A stretch of 64,000 nucleotides of DNA from Eubacterium sp. An11. GTDB lineage: Bacteria > Bacillota > Clostridia > Lachnospirales > Lachnospiraceae. This document shows, piece after piece, positions 7,979-17,433 of the stretch (position 1 is its first letter; each line of letters opens with the position of its first letter). A program made the position numbers and the translations under genes. The stretch spans positions 227,340 to 291,339 of the forward strand of contig NZ_NFLV01000002.1 of assembly GCF_002161065.1 (NCBI RefSeq), read 5' to 3'. Below the pieces are notes generated by a model that was given only the letters and a program-made list of their open reading frames with translations, was not told the origin of the DNA and ran no database searches.

Positions 7979-8022
7979 TCTTTCACTACACATACTGTGA
8001 TCATTTATCTGTGGTCATTCAT

Positions 8023-8268
8023 TTATAGGAAAAACTTCAATTCAAGACCAATGGCAATAACGAAAAACAGAACGCCAAGGATAACCGTCGTTCTCTCCAG
8101 CTTACCCTCTCTGGTACGTCCGTGATTCTTTCTCACATAGGAATCAACCTGTCCGCTTAATGCCCCGAGTCCGGCTGACTTGCCTTCCTGCATCAATACA
8201 ACTACGATCAATGCAAGACATATTAAGATGAATAAAATTGTAACTGCTGTTCTTATCAACATCTTCAC
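8023..8268 (-). CDS. secG: Preprotein translocase subunit SecG
   Basis: 81 residues with two membrane helices (about 5-27 and 57-79) and the family motif VVLMQEGKSAGLGALSG after the first helix. SecG is the small accessory subunit of the SecYEG channel. The start follows an AGGAGGTGA ribosome site. secG-rnr-smpB is a common Firmicute gene order. Confidence 0.95.
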   Translation of the reverse strand: MKMLIRTAVTILFILICLALIVVVLMQEGKSAGLGALSGQVDSYVRKNHGRTREGKLERTTVILGVLFFVIAIGLELKFFL

Positions 8269-8433
8269 CTCCTGTCATCACACACAACTTGTATCATGAT
8301 AACATATTATCTTCCGCAATACAAGAGGGAAAATCTGATTCCTGCGGCGGCATCTTTGATTTTTCCGAAATATCTGTATTGTCCTCACTCTGGATCCTGT
8401 TCTCATCCGGCGGCCCCGCAGCGCTGTGCTACT

Positions 8434-9750
8434 CTATTCCTCAGCGTCCTCCGCAGTGCTGCCGCTTTCATCTGCGGAATCTGATTCGCTGTCCGTGGTA
8501 TTTTCTTCATCTCCCAGATAATTGTAAGTGCTTTCTTCCACGCCGTCCACAAAGAACTCCATGGATGGAGCGGAACGTTTTCCCGACTCTTTATATTCTC
8601 CGCCTTTTATATTTTTGGCGTACTTCTTAAAGTCAGCATCATCTTCTGCCAGAGTCTCCAGAGAGCTTCCGTCCACGGTAAACTTCTCCGTATCAAATAC
8701 TTTGGCGTCGCCGTTTCTCAGCTCTTTCTCCACATCCTGAAGACGTTCCACACTGCCGTCGGCCAGATGTGCATCATTTAACTGACTCAGAGTGACCGCA
8801 TTGTCATCGTATCCGCCGCACCAGTCAGTGTCAATGGCGGTTCCGTTCACCACACAATTGACCGCATAGGTATAGTATACATTCCAGTTGACGATGGCGG
8901 ACGTCAGCGCCTCGCTCGGAGCCACATCAATGATGTTCACCGCATTGCCCACGATCGGAATATCATTTTCCGCGCAGATGGTGGCCACACCGGTGGTCGT
9001 GGTAAACTGGCTCATCAGCGAAACTCCCGCTGACAGAAGCTGCTGTGCTGCCTCTGCATCCGCGTCATAATCTCCGCTGCCGTCTGTATAGCGCACCAGC
9101 ATGGACGCCTGCGAGCAGACTTCCCCGACACCCATATAAAAGGCGTTGATGCAGCTGGTCGTCTCCGGAGATTCCTCGCTGGCGACAAAACCAATCACAC
9201 ACTCGGAACTGGTGATTTTTCCGCTGTTCAGATATTGATTCAGCTTCATTCCGGATATCACACCGGCTGCATAATAAGCTTCGAAAAGACGTACATAGTA
9301 ATTATGCATATTATCAAGGCCGCTCTTTTTGGCCTTGGTGCCGTCTTCCTGGCAGAACTGTACATCAGGATTCTGCTCTGCCGCCTCCAGCATGGTATTT
9401 TCATACCGGCTGTCACAGGCAAAAATAATGTTACAGCCCTCCTTCACCATCTCATCGATGGCTGAAGCACAGTCGTCCTTTGACACATCCGTCCGAATCA
9501 GCACCTGACTGTCTTTCAGTCCCGTCTCGTACTGCATCTGCCGAATGTCTTCAATCCTGGAATTGGTGTCTGTAGTGTCCGTTCCTGACGGAAGGATGTA
9601 TCCCACCTTCATCCCCGACTCATCCACCGGCGCTGTCTGAGAAGAATCACCAGCGACGGTGCTTTCCGGAAACAGATCTCCGGACTGTCCGCATCCCATT
9701 ATGGATAAAGCCATCAACGCAGCCAGTATCATCGCAATATATCGTTTCAT
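8434..9750 (-). CDS. BMP/PnrA-family substrate-binding lipoprotein
   Basis: 438 residues. A lipoprotein signal with lipobox SIMGC (Cys at about 20) is followed by a BMP-family periplasmic-binding fold (KVGYILPSG near 48, IIFACDSRYENTMLEAAEQNPDVQF near 109-133, VIGFVAS near 185). Known relatives bind purine nucleosides for ABC importers, but no ATPase or permease gene is adjacent, so it is an orphan here. The last 25 residues are an Asp/Glu/Ser-rich low-complexity tail, not part of the binding fold. Confidence 0.85.
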   Translation of the reverse strand: MKRYIAMILAALMALSIMGCGQSGDLFPESTVAGDSSQTAPVDESGMKVGYILPSGTDTTDTNSRIEDIRQMQYETGLKDSQVLIRTDVSKDDCASAIDEMVKEGCNIIFACDSRYENTMLEAAEQNPDVQFCQEDGTKAKKSGLDNMHNYYVRLFEAYYAAGVISGMKLNQYLNSGKITSSECVIGFVASEESPETTSCINAFYMGVGEVCSQASMLVRYTDGSGDYDADAEAAQQLLSAGVSLMSQFTTTTGVATICAENDIPIVGNAVNIIDVAPSEALTSAIVNWNVYYTYAVNCVVNGTAIDTDWCGGYDDNAVTLSQLNDAHLADGSVERLQDVEKELRNGDAKVFDTEKFTVDGSSLETLAEDDADFKKYAKNIKGGEYKESGKRSAPSMEFFVDGVEESTYNYLGDEENTTDSESDSADESGSTAEDAEE

Positions 9751-9930
9751 TTTCTTCCTCCTGCTTCTTTTGCGGCGGCGCGAACACTGCCGCTTTTGCG
9801 TTTTTCACTGCCCGGGCACAGTTTTCCGCCAGCTTTCCTCATCATTCCGGCTCCGGCTGTCTCAGGCAATACTTATATCTATATTAGAATACATTTTAAA
9901 AGAAGTAAAGAGGGTAATTGTTAAACTGAG

Positions 9931-9963
9931 AAAAAAATTACGCGGCAGAACAAACTGCCGCGC
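9931..9963 (-). terminator. Intrinsic terminator of eno
   Basis: A 9-bp GC-rich stem (9955-9963 with 9940-9948), a 6-base loop and a run of seven U on the minus strand (after AA), 41 bp after the enolase stop. Confidence 0.92.
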
Positions 9964-10003
9964 CACAACACAGACATCCGGGACGTCTGATCCGGATGCC
10001 ATT

Positions 10004-11398
<1,395 letters not shown>

Positions 11399-11430
11399 TT
11401 AAAAGAAAGGATTCCCTTTCTTTATCACTG

Positions 11431-11787
11431 TCAGGATAAATAAAGCTCGTTTTCTCCAAACTGTCCTGGAGAAAGCCATGTGATTTTTTTACTTTGGTTC
11501 TCACCCCACATATTTTTATCGGTACGGTCAATCGTCCCGAACTTTCCCGGGGAAAGAATGGTTGTCTTTTTTGATCCATCACTTGTTCCATAGAGGGTTA
11601 CAGCCTGTCCTAACCGTCCCGGAGAAAAGAAATTAGATTCTGATAACATCGCCCTTTGTTCTGTTTGAGAAGGTTCGCTCTGTGTTGTGCCCGAAGAGGC
11701 TGCCTGTACCATGACCATGTTGCCCAGACATGCAGCGAATATCATTGCAGCGATTCCAAATGCTAAAAATGTTTTTTTCATTAACAT
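11431..11787 (-). CDS. Secreted SPG-repeat protein (118 aa)
   Basis: A signal peptide (hydrophobic to about residue 27, VQAAS cleavage region) is followed by a mature part with three copies of a motif (F/L)SPG(R/K/Q)(L/F)G: FFSPGRLG, ILSPGKFG and WLSPGQFG. Spacing is about 25 and 27 residues, with Thr/Lys-rich linkers. The ATG follows AAAGGGG. It lies upstream of eno on the same strand and is divergent from a LysR gene. No family is recognised. A surface or signalling peptide is possible but unproven. Confidence 0.7.
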   Translation of the reverse strand: MLMKKTFLAFGIAAMIFAACLGNMVMVQAASSGTTQSEPSQTEQRAMLSESNFFSPGRLGQAVTLYGTSDGSKKTTILSPGKFGTIDRTDKNMWGENQSKKITWLSPGQFGENELYLS

Positions 11788-11829
11788 GATAAAATCCCCT
11801 TTCTTTTTTTGTGCTTCCTATTATATAAT

Positions 11830-11884
11830 TTTCGGGAACCAAAAGTCTTGTTTTCTTGAAACAATTGTATTATACTTCCCGAAA
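11830..11884. promoter_or_regulatory. Divergent promoter region with inverted TTTCGGGAA boxes
   Basis: TTTCGGGAA (11830-11838) and its exact reverse complement TTCCCGAAA (11876-11884) are 46 bp apart, centre to centre, between the SPG-repeat gene and the LysR gene. A plus-strand promoter (-35 TTGTTT 11848-11853, 17-bp spacer, -10 TATACT 11871-11876) runs into the right box. A minus-strand -10 TATAAT (about 11828-11823) adjoins the left box. The boxes are plausible operators for the LysR protein. Confidence 0.6.
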
Positions 11885-11951
11885 CACAATACGTAAAATA
11901 TATATATAATATCGTTATTATTCTATTTTGTTATGGCTAGGAGGAATTATC

Positions 11952-12848
11952 ATGGTTATTCTGGATTATTACCGCATTTTTTATTACGTCGCTCAATATA
12001 AAAGCTTCACAAAGGCCGCCGAAGCTCTGGACAACAGCCAGCCTAACATTACCCGCTGTATGAATCTTCTGGAAAATGAACTGGGCTGCCGGCTTTTTGT
12101 GCGCTCCAACCGCGGTGTATCCCTGACACCGGAGGGAGAGACATTGTTTCATTATGTCTCTGTGGGCTACAAACAGATCCTCGCCGGCGAAAAGCAGCTG
12201 AGGAAGGAGCGGAACCTGGAAGAGGGTCTCATCACGGTGGGCGCCAGCGAGATCGCTCTGCGCCTTCTCCTGCTTGATAAACTGGAAGCGTTTCATGAAC
12301 AGTACCCGCACATTCAGCTCCAGCTGCTGAACTGTTCTGCTCCCCAGGCCGTGCGCTCCCTCTGCGATCATCTGGTGGATTTCTCCGTTATCGCAACTCC
12401 CGTAAAAATAAAAAAGCCTCTCACTAAAATTCCACTGTCTTCTTTCCGTGAAATCTTAATCGGAGGCGTCAAATATTCTTCTTTTGCCGAGACGAAACAT
12501 CATCTCTATGAACTGCAGGAGCTTCCCATTATTTCGCTGGGGAAAGAAACCAGCACGCGGCAGTTTCACCAGCAGTTTTTTATGGATCACAACCTGACTT
12601 TCCGGCCGGAAATGACGGCAGCCACCACCGACCAGATTCTCCCTATGGTGCAGCATAATCTGGGTATTGGTTTCTATCCGAAAAAACTGACCAGCCATGC
12701 TTTTGAGCGGAAGGAAATCGTGGAGATTCCCCTCTATGAATCTCTTCCGGAGCGGGAAATCTGTCTTCTTCAGAATTCCACGCACTCCCTGAGTCTTGCC
12801 GCCCAGAAGTTTATTGAACTCCTGCTGCAGCATCCGGAACATCCGTGA
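11952..12848 (+). CDS. LysR-family transcriptional regulator
   Basis: 298 residues from the ATG that follows TAGGAGG; an upstream ATG at 11928 lacks a ribosome site. The N-terminal helix-turn-helix (FTKAAEALDNSQPNITRCMNLLE near 18-40) is followed by a LysR effector-binding domain from about residue 85. It is divergent from the secreted SPG-repeat gene, with mirror-image 9-bp boxes between them, so that gene is the likely target. Effector unknown. Confidence 0.88.
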   Translation: MVILDYYRIFYYVAQYKSFTKAAEALDNSQPNITRCMNLLENELGCRLFVRSNRGVSLTPEGETLFHYVSVGYKQILAGEKQLRKERNLEEGLITVGASEIALRLLLLDKLEAFHEQYPHIQLQLLNCSAPQAVRSLCDHLVDFSVIATPVKIKKPLTKIPLSSFREILIGGVKYSSFAETKHHLYELQELPIISLGKETSTRQFHQQFFMDHNLTFRPEMTAATTDQILPMVQHNLGIGFYPKKLTSHAFERKEIVEIPLYESLPEREICLLQNSTHSLSLAAQKFIELLLQHPEHP

Positions 12849-12898
12849 CAGGCTCGCCCGGCTGTCAATCTCTGATCTGCCGGAAACAGATCCGGCTC

Positions 12899-13432
12899 TT
12901 AAAAGAACTGTGTAAACAGAAAATGAAAATTCATCACCATCAGTTTTTCATCCATCTTTTCATTTTCCAGCATATACTCTGTCAGAAAAGTAATGAATGC
13001 ATCCGAAAAGAAATCGACGGCAAAATTCTCCTTCTCCTCGCGCATTCTCCATACGTTTTCATCTATGGTTTCATCGATCAGACGGTAGATCAATTTCCGG
13101 ATATAGGGGAGTACTTCTTTTCTTACCTGCTCCACACCCACATCCCGCACCACCGTCCGGTAGAATTTATAATCTTCGTTAATCTTCCGGACCAGATAGA
13201 TAATCAGATCTTCCACATACTTCTTATCGTACTTCTCCGGAATATTCGCCACAAGCTGGTGTCTGCAGACCCAGCCTAAAATATCGTATTTGTCACGGAA
13301 ATGATAATAAAAATTCTCTCTGGTCATTCCGCATTCCTTTGTAATGTCCGCAATGGTCGTCTTTGTAAAAGACTTTTTGCAGACAACTGTCTTAAAAGCC
13401 TCTGCGAGTTTCTCTTTTGTCTTGCTTACCAT
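12899..13432 (-). CDS. TetR-family regulator, DhaS-like
   Basis: 177 residues from the ATG preceded by GGAGAGGAG; a longer in-frame start at 13489 lacks a good ribosome site. The N-terminal TetR helix-turn-helix (KTTIADITKECGMTRENFYYHFRDKYDI near 22-49) and the C-terminal layout resemble DhaS-type activators and repressors of dihydroxyacetone/glycerol genes. The next gene upstream on the same strand is a glycerol facilitator, which fits. A helix-rich ligand domain fills the rest. Confidence 0.8.
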   Translation of the reverse strand: MVSKTKEKLAEAFKTVVCKKSFTKTTIADITKECGMTRENFYYHFRDKYDILGWVCRHQLVANIPEKYDKKYVEDLIIYLVRKINEDYKFYRTVVRDVGVEQVRKEVLPYIRKLIYRLIDETIDENVWRMREEKENFAVDFFSDAFITFLTEYMLENEKMDEKLMVMNFHFLFTQFF

Positions 13433-13717
13433 CTCGTGTTCTCCTCTCCTGTGGTTACTCCAAAGTAAATCCCTCTTTTCTCCTCCCATAGTTTAGCTCT
13501 TTTTTTATCATCTGCATAATATATATATAATATCTTTGTTATATCAAATTCAAATGTCAGAAATAATTGCTTTCACATTCACATGTACACACGCACAGAA
13601 TCGATTATAAAATAAATTTACCCAGGGCGGACATTTCTTCACAGCTAAAACATCTACTCTGGGCAAATAAATAATGTATAGAATTTTTATGGTAACATTC
13701 TTTTGGCTGACGTGTAA
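13433..13717. other. Spacer between tetR and glpF
   Basis: No gene seen. On the minus strand a CCCAG/CTGGG pair (about 13621-13668) with a U/A-rich tail may terminate glpF. The AT-rich stretch near 13515-13550 contains TTGATA followed by TATTAT-like boxes that could be the tetR promoter. TGTACAC near 13583 is shared with the palindrome region in front of glpF. Confidence 0.45.
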
Positions 13718-14431
13718 TTACCACGGAATAACCATGTATAATAATACGGCAACGATTGCACCAATGATTGGTCCGAGAATAGGAACGATTGCGTATCCCC
13801 AGTCAGAGCTTCCTTTACCTTTGATAGGAAGGATTGCATGAGCGATACGAGGTCCGATATCACGGGCAGGGTTCATAGCGTATCCGGTCAGTCCGCCGAA
13901 GGACATACCGCAGGAAACGATGATCGCAAATACGAAGAATTTGGAAACACCGCCATCAACAACGCCGCAGTTCGGGAATGCAAGAATTGCAAATACCAGC
14001 CAGAAAGTTGCAAATGCTTCCTGTAAGATGTTGTAAGGAATGTTTCTTACGCCAGGAGCTGTACAGAAGACACCGAGCATTGTTCCCGGTTCGTCTGCTG
14101 TTGCATCGAACTGAGGTTTGAATGCGATCCATACAAGGATACCGCCGATGATACCACCAACCATCTCTGCAATGATATAACCGATGCACTGAGACCATGG
14201 CAGAGAACCGCCGATGCAAAGAGCAATAGTCAGAGCAGGGTTATAAGACGCTGCACAGATGTTGCTGAAACATGCTGCCGGAAGAAGTACTGCCATACCC
14301 CATCCGATTGTTACAATTACCAGACCGCCATTTTTGAAATTTGATTTGTTCAGGTTCACGTTGGCGCAAACGCCATCTCCAAGAAGAACGAGGAGCATGG
14401 TACCTAAAAATTCACCAAGATATGCAGTCAT
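13718..14431 (-). CDS. glpF: Glycerol facilitator / aquaglyceroporin (MIP family)
   Basis: 237 residues, six membrane helices and the two MIP half-helices: SYNPALT near residue 63 and AMNPARDIGPR near 185. Asp after the second NPAR is typical of glycerol-conducting members rather than pure water channels. It allows passive entry of glycerol or other small polyols. It has its own leader with a perfect 10-bp palindrome about 32 bp upstream and is followed by a DhaS-like TetR gene. Specificity is inferred from motifs. Confidence 0.92.
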   Translation of the reverse strand: MTAYLGEFLGTMLLVLLGDGVCANVNLNKSNFKNGGLVIVTIGWGMAVLLPAACFSNICAASYNPALTIALCIGGSLPWSQCIGYIIAEMVGGIIGGILVWIAFKPQFDATADEPGTMLGVFCTAPGVRNIPYNILQEAFATFWLVFAILAFPNCGVVDGGVSKFFVFAIIVSCGMSFGGLTGYAMNPARDIGPRIAHAILPIKGKGSSDWGYAIVPILGPIIGAIVAVLLYMVIPW

Positions 14432-14462
14432 AAAAAATTCCTCCTTCTGTAAAATAAGTTGT

Positions 14463-14472
14463 ACACTAGTGT
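14463..14472. promoter_or_regulatory. Palindromic putative operator upstream of glpF
   Basis: ACACTAGTGT is a perfect 10-bp palindrome flanked by TGT and TGTA, about 32 bp upstream of the glpF start and just past AT-rich -10-like sequence on the minus strand. Palindromes of this type are common TetR-family sites. The neighbouring DhaS-like TetR gene is the obvious candidate binder. Confidence 0.45.
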
Positions 14473-14588
14473 TGTATTAAATATAGCACTAAAAGTCCGA
14501 ATTTTGTTTTCACATCGGAGGAATTTTGTAGGAAAATGTCGATTTTCTTACTTTTTCTTTATGATTTTCTAAATATTATTTATTCTTT

Positions 14589-16004
14589 TTATTCTTTTCC
14601 ATCCCAGCAGTAAGTACACAGACACTCTCTCGGAAGTCCGATGGACTCAATCATATCGTCCAGTCTGTGGAAACGCAGAGAGGTAAAATTCAGCTCCCTG
14701 CAGATATCATCGAGCATAGCCTGATATCTCTCAGAATCCGGATTGGCGTATTCCGCAAGAATCTCCGGATCATTGGCCTTTTCCTCCCCTTCCCTCTTTA
14801 AGATCACACGGCGGGTGATCAGGTCCAGTTCTGACTTGGAGCGGGAGAAGTTCAGATACTTACATCCGTACAGCAGCGGCGGACAGGCCGGACGGATATG
14901 CACTTCTTTCACACCGCTCTCATAAAGAAATTCTGTGGTTTCGCCCAGCTGCGTTCCCCTCACAATGGAATCGTCAATGAGCAGAAGTTTCTTTCCCTTG
15001 ATCAGCGGATGCACCGGAATCAGCTTCATTTTGGCAATGAGATTCCTCTTGGTCTGATTCTGCGGCATAAAAGAACGCGGCCAGGTTGGAGTATATTTGA
15101 TGAACGGCCGGGCAAACGGGATCCCCGACTCATTGGCATAACCCACCGCGTGGGCGATACCGGAATCCGGCACACCGGCCACATAATCGGTCTGCACATC
15201 ATCTCTTTTCGCCAGCAGCTCACCGCAGCGATACCGCATGGTCTCCACATTGACGCCCTCGTAAGTGGCATTCGGGTATCCATAATATACCCAGAGGAAG
15301 GAACAGATCTTCATCTTATCACCGGCAGGCACCGCTGTCTTCACGCTGTCCGGGCGGACAAAGACCACCTCTCCCGGTCCAAGCTCCTTACAGGTCTTAT
15401 ATCCCAGATTGGCGTAGGCGAAATCTTCAAAGGAAATACAGTGACCGTTCTCTTTCTCACCGATAAAAAGAGGGGTTCTTCCCAGAAGATCTCTGGCCGC
15501 AAAAATGCCATGTTCTGTCATGACCAGCATACTCATGGAACCGTCAATGGATTCCTGAGCGTGGCGGATTCCCTCGGAAATACTCTGCTTTTCATTAATC
15601 AGCGAGGCCACCAGCTCTGTGGGATTCACACCTCCGCCGCTCATCTCCAGAAAATGTGCGCGCCCGTTGTCAAAGGCTTTCTGTACCAGTTCTTCCTGAT
15701 TGTTGATCTTCCCCACCGTGGTGATGGCAAAACTGCCCAGATGGGATTGTACCAAAAGCGGCTGCGGCTCATTATCAGAAATGCAGCCGATGCCCAGATA
15801 ACCGGACAGCTCATCCACATCTCTCTCAAACTTTGTCCGAAACGGAGAATTCTCGATATTGTGGATGGAACGGTCAAACCCCTTCTCTTTGCTGTACACA
15901 GCCATTCCGCCCCTGCGGGTTCCCAGGTGAGAATGATAATCAATACCGAAAAACAGGTCAAATACACAGTTCTCTTTTGATGCTACTCCAAAAATTCCGC
16001 CCAT
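14589..16004 (-). CDS. PurF-like phosphoribosyltransferase lacking a working glutaminase site
   Basis: 471 residues with the two-domain PurF architecture. The C-terminal half keeps the PRPP-binding motif LLIDDSIVRGTQ (341-352). The N-terminal Ntn-glutaminase fold is degraded at the key points: the protein begins MGGIFG instead of a catalytic Cys at position 2, the usual HTRYST segment is replaced by GCISDNEP (73-80), and the usual HNGN is replaced by TVGK (96-99). It may use free ammonia, or have a different or regulatory role. It is not in a purine cluster; it lies downstream of the liv operon and kinase. Confidence 0.85.
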   Translation of the reverse strand: MGGIFGVASKENCVFDLFFGIDYHSHLGTRRGGMAVYSKEKGFDRSIHNIENSPFRTKFERDVDELSGYLGIGCISDNEPQPLLVQSHLGSFAITTVGKINNQEELVQKAFDNGRAHFLEMSGGGVNPTELVASLINEKQSISEGIRHAQESIDGSMSMLVMTEHGIFAARDLLGRTPLFIGEKENGHCISFEDFAYANLGYKTCKELGPGEVVFVRPDSVKTAVPAGDKMKICSFLWVYYGYPNATYEGVNVETMRYRCGELLAKRDDVQTDYVAGVPDSGIAHAVGYANESGIPFARPFIKYTPTWPRSFMPQNQTKRNLIAKMKLIPVHPLIKGKKLLLIDDSIVRGTQLGETTEFLYESGVKEVHIRPACPPLLYGCKYLNFSRSKSELDLITRRVILKREGEEKANDPEILAEYANPDSERYQAMLDDICRELNFTSLRFHRLDDMIESIGLPRECLCTYCWDGKE

Positions 16005-16079
16005 ATTACGCTCCTTTACCGTAAAAAATGAAACTTAATTCTATAAAATTGATTGCCGCATGATGATATCCGCGGCGCT

Positions 16080-16700
16080 TTACTGTTTGCAGATGTCAAT
16101 ATAATCTTTTACCACCTTGACCAGCTTCTCATAACTGGTGCTGGAAGTATTCAGACAAAAATCATAGTTCCGCGCATCATTCCAGTCTCTTCCCGTGTGA
16201 TATTTATAGTAATCAGAACGATATTTGTCTCTCTTTTCAATTTTTTTGATAATGTCTTTTTCTGTACCGCCGTTCTGCGCCATGGTCCGTTTGATACAGT
16301 CTTCTCTGGACGCATAGAAAAACAGCTTGATCACATTCGGCTCGTCCTTCAAAATGAAGTCCGCACAGCGTCCGATGATGATACAGGACTCTGTCTTTGC
16401 CAGTTCCTTGATACACTTTGCCTGATAATTGAACAGGTTGTCGTCGGAAGTGTAGTCGTCGCTGTCCGGCGGCAGCACTTCTCCCTTGTAAATGTTCCTG
16501 CTGATACGGAATAAAGGCATGGTCTTTATTTTCTCGTCCACTTTTCCAAACAGCGCCTCATTGATGCCGCTCTGCTCGGACGCCATACGGAGAAGCTCTC
16601 TGTCATAGCAGTGAATTCCCAGCTCCTCTGCCAGAAGCTTTCCGAGGGTTCTTCCGCCGCTTCCATAGCTTCTCGCAATTGTAATTACCGTATGTTCCAT
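16080..16700 (-). CDS. Cytidylate kinase-like protein
   Basis: 206 residues. The N-terminal P-loop-like segment ITIARSYGSGGRTLGKLLAEELG (7-29) and CYDRELL resemble the cytidylate-kinase-like family, which is common in Clostridia and whose substrate is uncertain. DNARNYDFCLNTS near residue 175 fits the kinase fold. It starts 8 bp after livF with no terminator between, so it is probably the last gene of the liv operon. The functional link to amino acid uptake is unknown. Confidence 0.82.
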   Translation of the reverse strand: MEHTVITIARSYGSGGRTLGKLLAEELGIHCYDRELLRMASEQSGINEALFGKVDEKIKTMPLFRISRNIYKGEVLPPDSDDYTSDDNLFNYQAKCIKELAKTESCIIIGRCADFILKDEPNVIKLFFYASREDCIKRTMAQNGGTEKDIIKKIEKRDKYRSDYYKYHTGRDWNDARNYDFCLNTSSTSYEKLVKVVKDYIDICKQ

Positions 16701-16708
16701 ACAATCAC

Positions 16709-17419
16709 CTACTCTCCCAGATATGCTTTCTTAATGGATTCATTATTCATCAGTTCCTTCGCGTCCCCGCTGAGCACAATATTTCCTGTTTCCAGAACGT
16801 AAGCTCTGTCAGCAATGGACAACGCTTTTTTGGCGTTCTGTTCCACCAGAAGCACAGTGGTTCCCGCTGCGGATATATCCTGAATGATCTTAAATATTTC
16901 TTCCACAAAAATCGGAGAAAGTCCCATGGAAGGCTCATCCATGAGGATGATTCTCGGTTTGGACATAAGCGCCCGTCCCATGGCGAGCATCTGCTGTTCT
17001 CCGCCGCTTAACGTTCCCGCGGACTGATTCTTTCTCTCTTCCAGTCTCGGAAAGCTTTCATATACCTTTTTCAGCGTCTGCGCGATCTCGCTCTTATCTT
17101 TCCGCGTATATGCGCCTAATTTCAGATTCTCAAGAACAGTGAGGTCAGCAAACACCCGGCGTCCTTCCGGCACGTGGGCCATTCCCATGGACACGATTTT
17201 ATGTCCCGGTACTCTGGTAATGTCTTTTCCCTCAAAGATGATCTGTCCTTTTTTTGCCTGAAGCATACCGGTAATTGTCTGCAGAGTAGTGGTCTTTCCC
17301 GCTCCGTTGGCACCGATCAGCGCGATGACCTCTCCCTGATTGACTTCAAAGGAAATTCCCTTGATAGCCTGGATCACACCATAATATACTTCCAGGTCCT
17401 TTATTTCAAGCATAGCCAT
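16709..17419 (-). CDS. livF: Branched-chain amino acid ABC transporter ATPase LivF
   Basis: 236 residues. Walker A GANGAGKTT near 35-43, signature LSGGEQQML near 135, Walker B RIILMDEPSMGLSP near 155, then the H-loop region ending in LLVEQNAKKAL. The start follows AGGAGG. LivF and LivG form the ATPase dimer of the importer. It lies 14 bp after livG on the same strand. Confidence 0.95.
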   Translation of the reverse strand: MAMLEIKDLEVYYGVIQAIKGISFEVNQGEVIALIGANGAGKTTTLQTITGMLQAKKGQIIFEGKDITRVPGHKIVSMGMAHVPEGRRVFADLTVLENLKLGAYTRKDKSEIAQTLKKVYESFPRLEERKNQSAGTLSGGEQQMLAMGRALMSKPRIILMDEPSMGLSPIFVEEIFKIIQDISAAGTTVLLVEQNAKKALSIADRAYVLETGNIVLSGDAKELMNNESIKKAYLGE

Positions 17420-17433
17420 ACAGTCATTTCCTC

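Noticed and set aside
11928..11951. Earlier ATG as the start of the second LysR gene
   Set aside because: No ribosome site precedes it, while TAGGAGG sits correctly before the ATG at 11952 and the family N terminus begins there.
14898..15980. A 360-codon plus-strand frame opposite the PurF-like gene
   Set aside because: It is the reverse shadow of a clear conserved gene, has no ribosome site of its own, and its translation is rich in His/Arg/Pro as expected of antisense frames.
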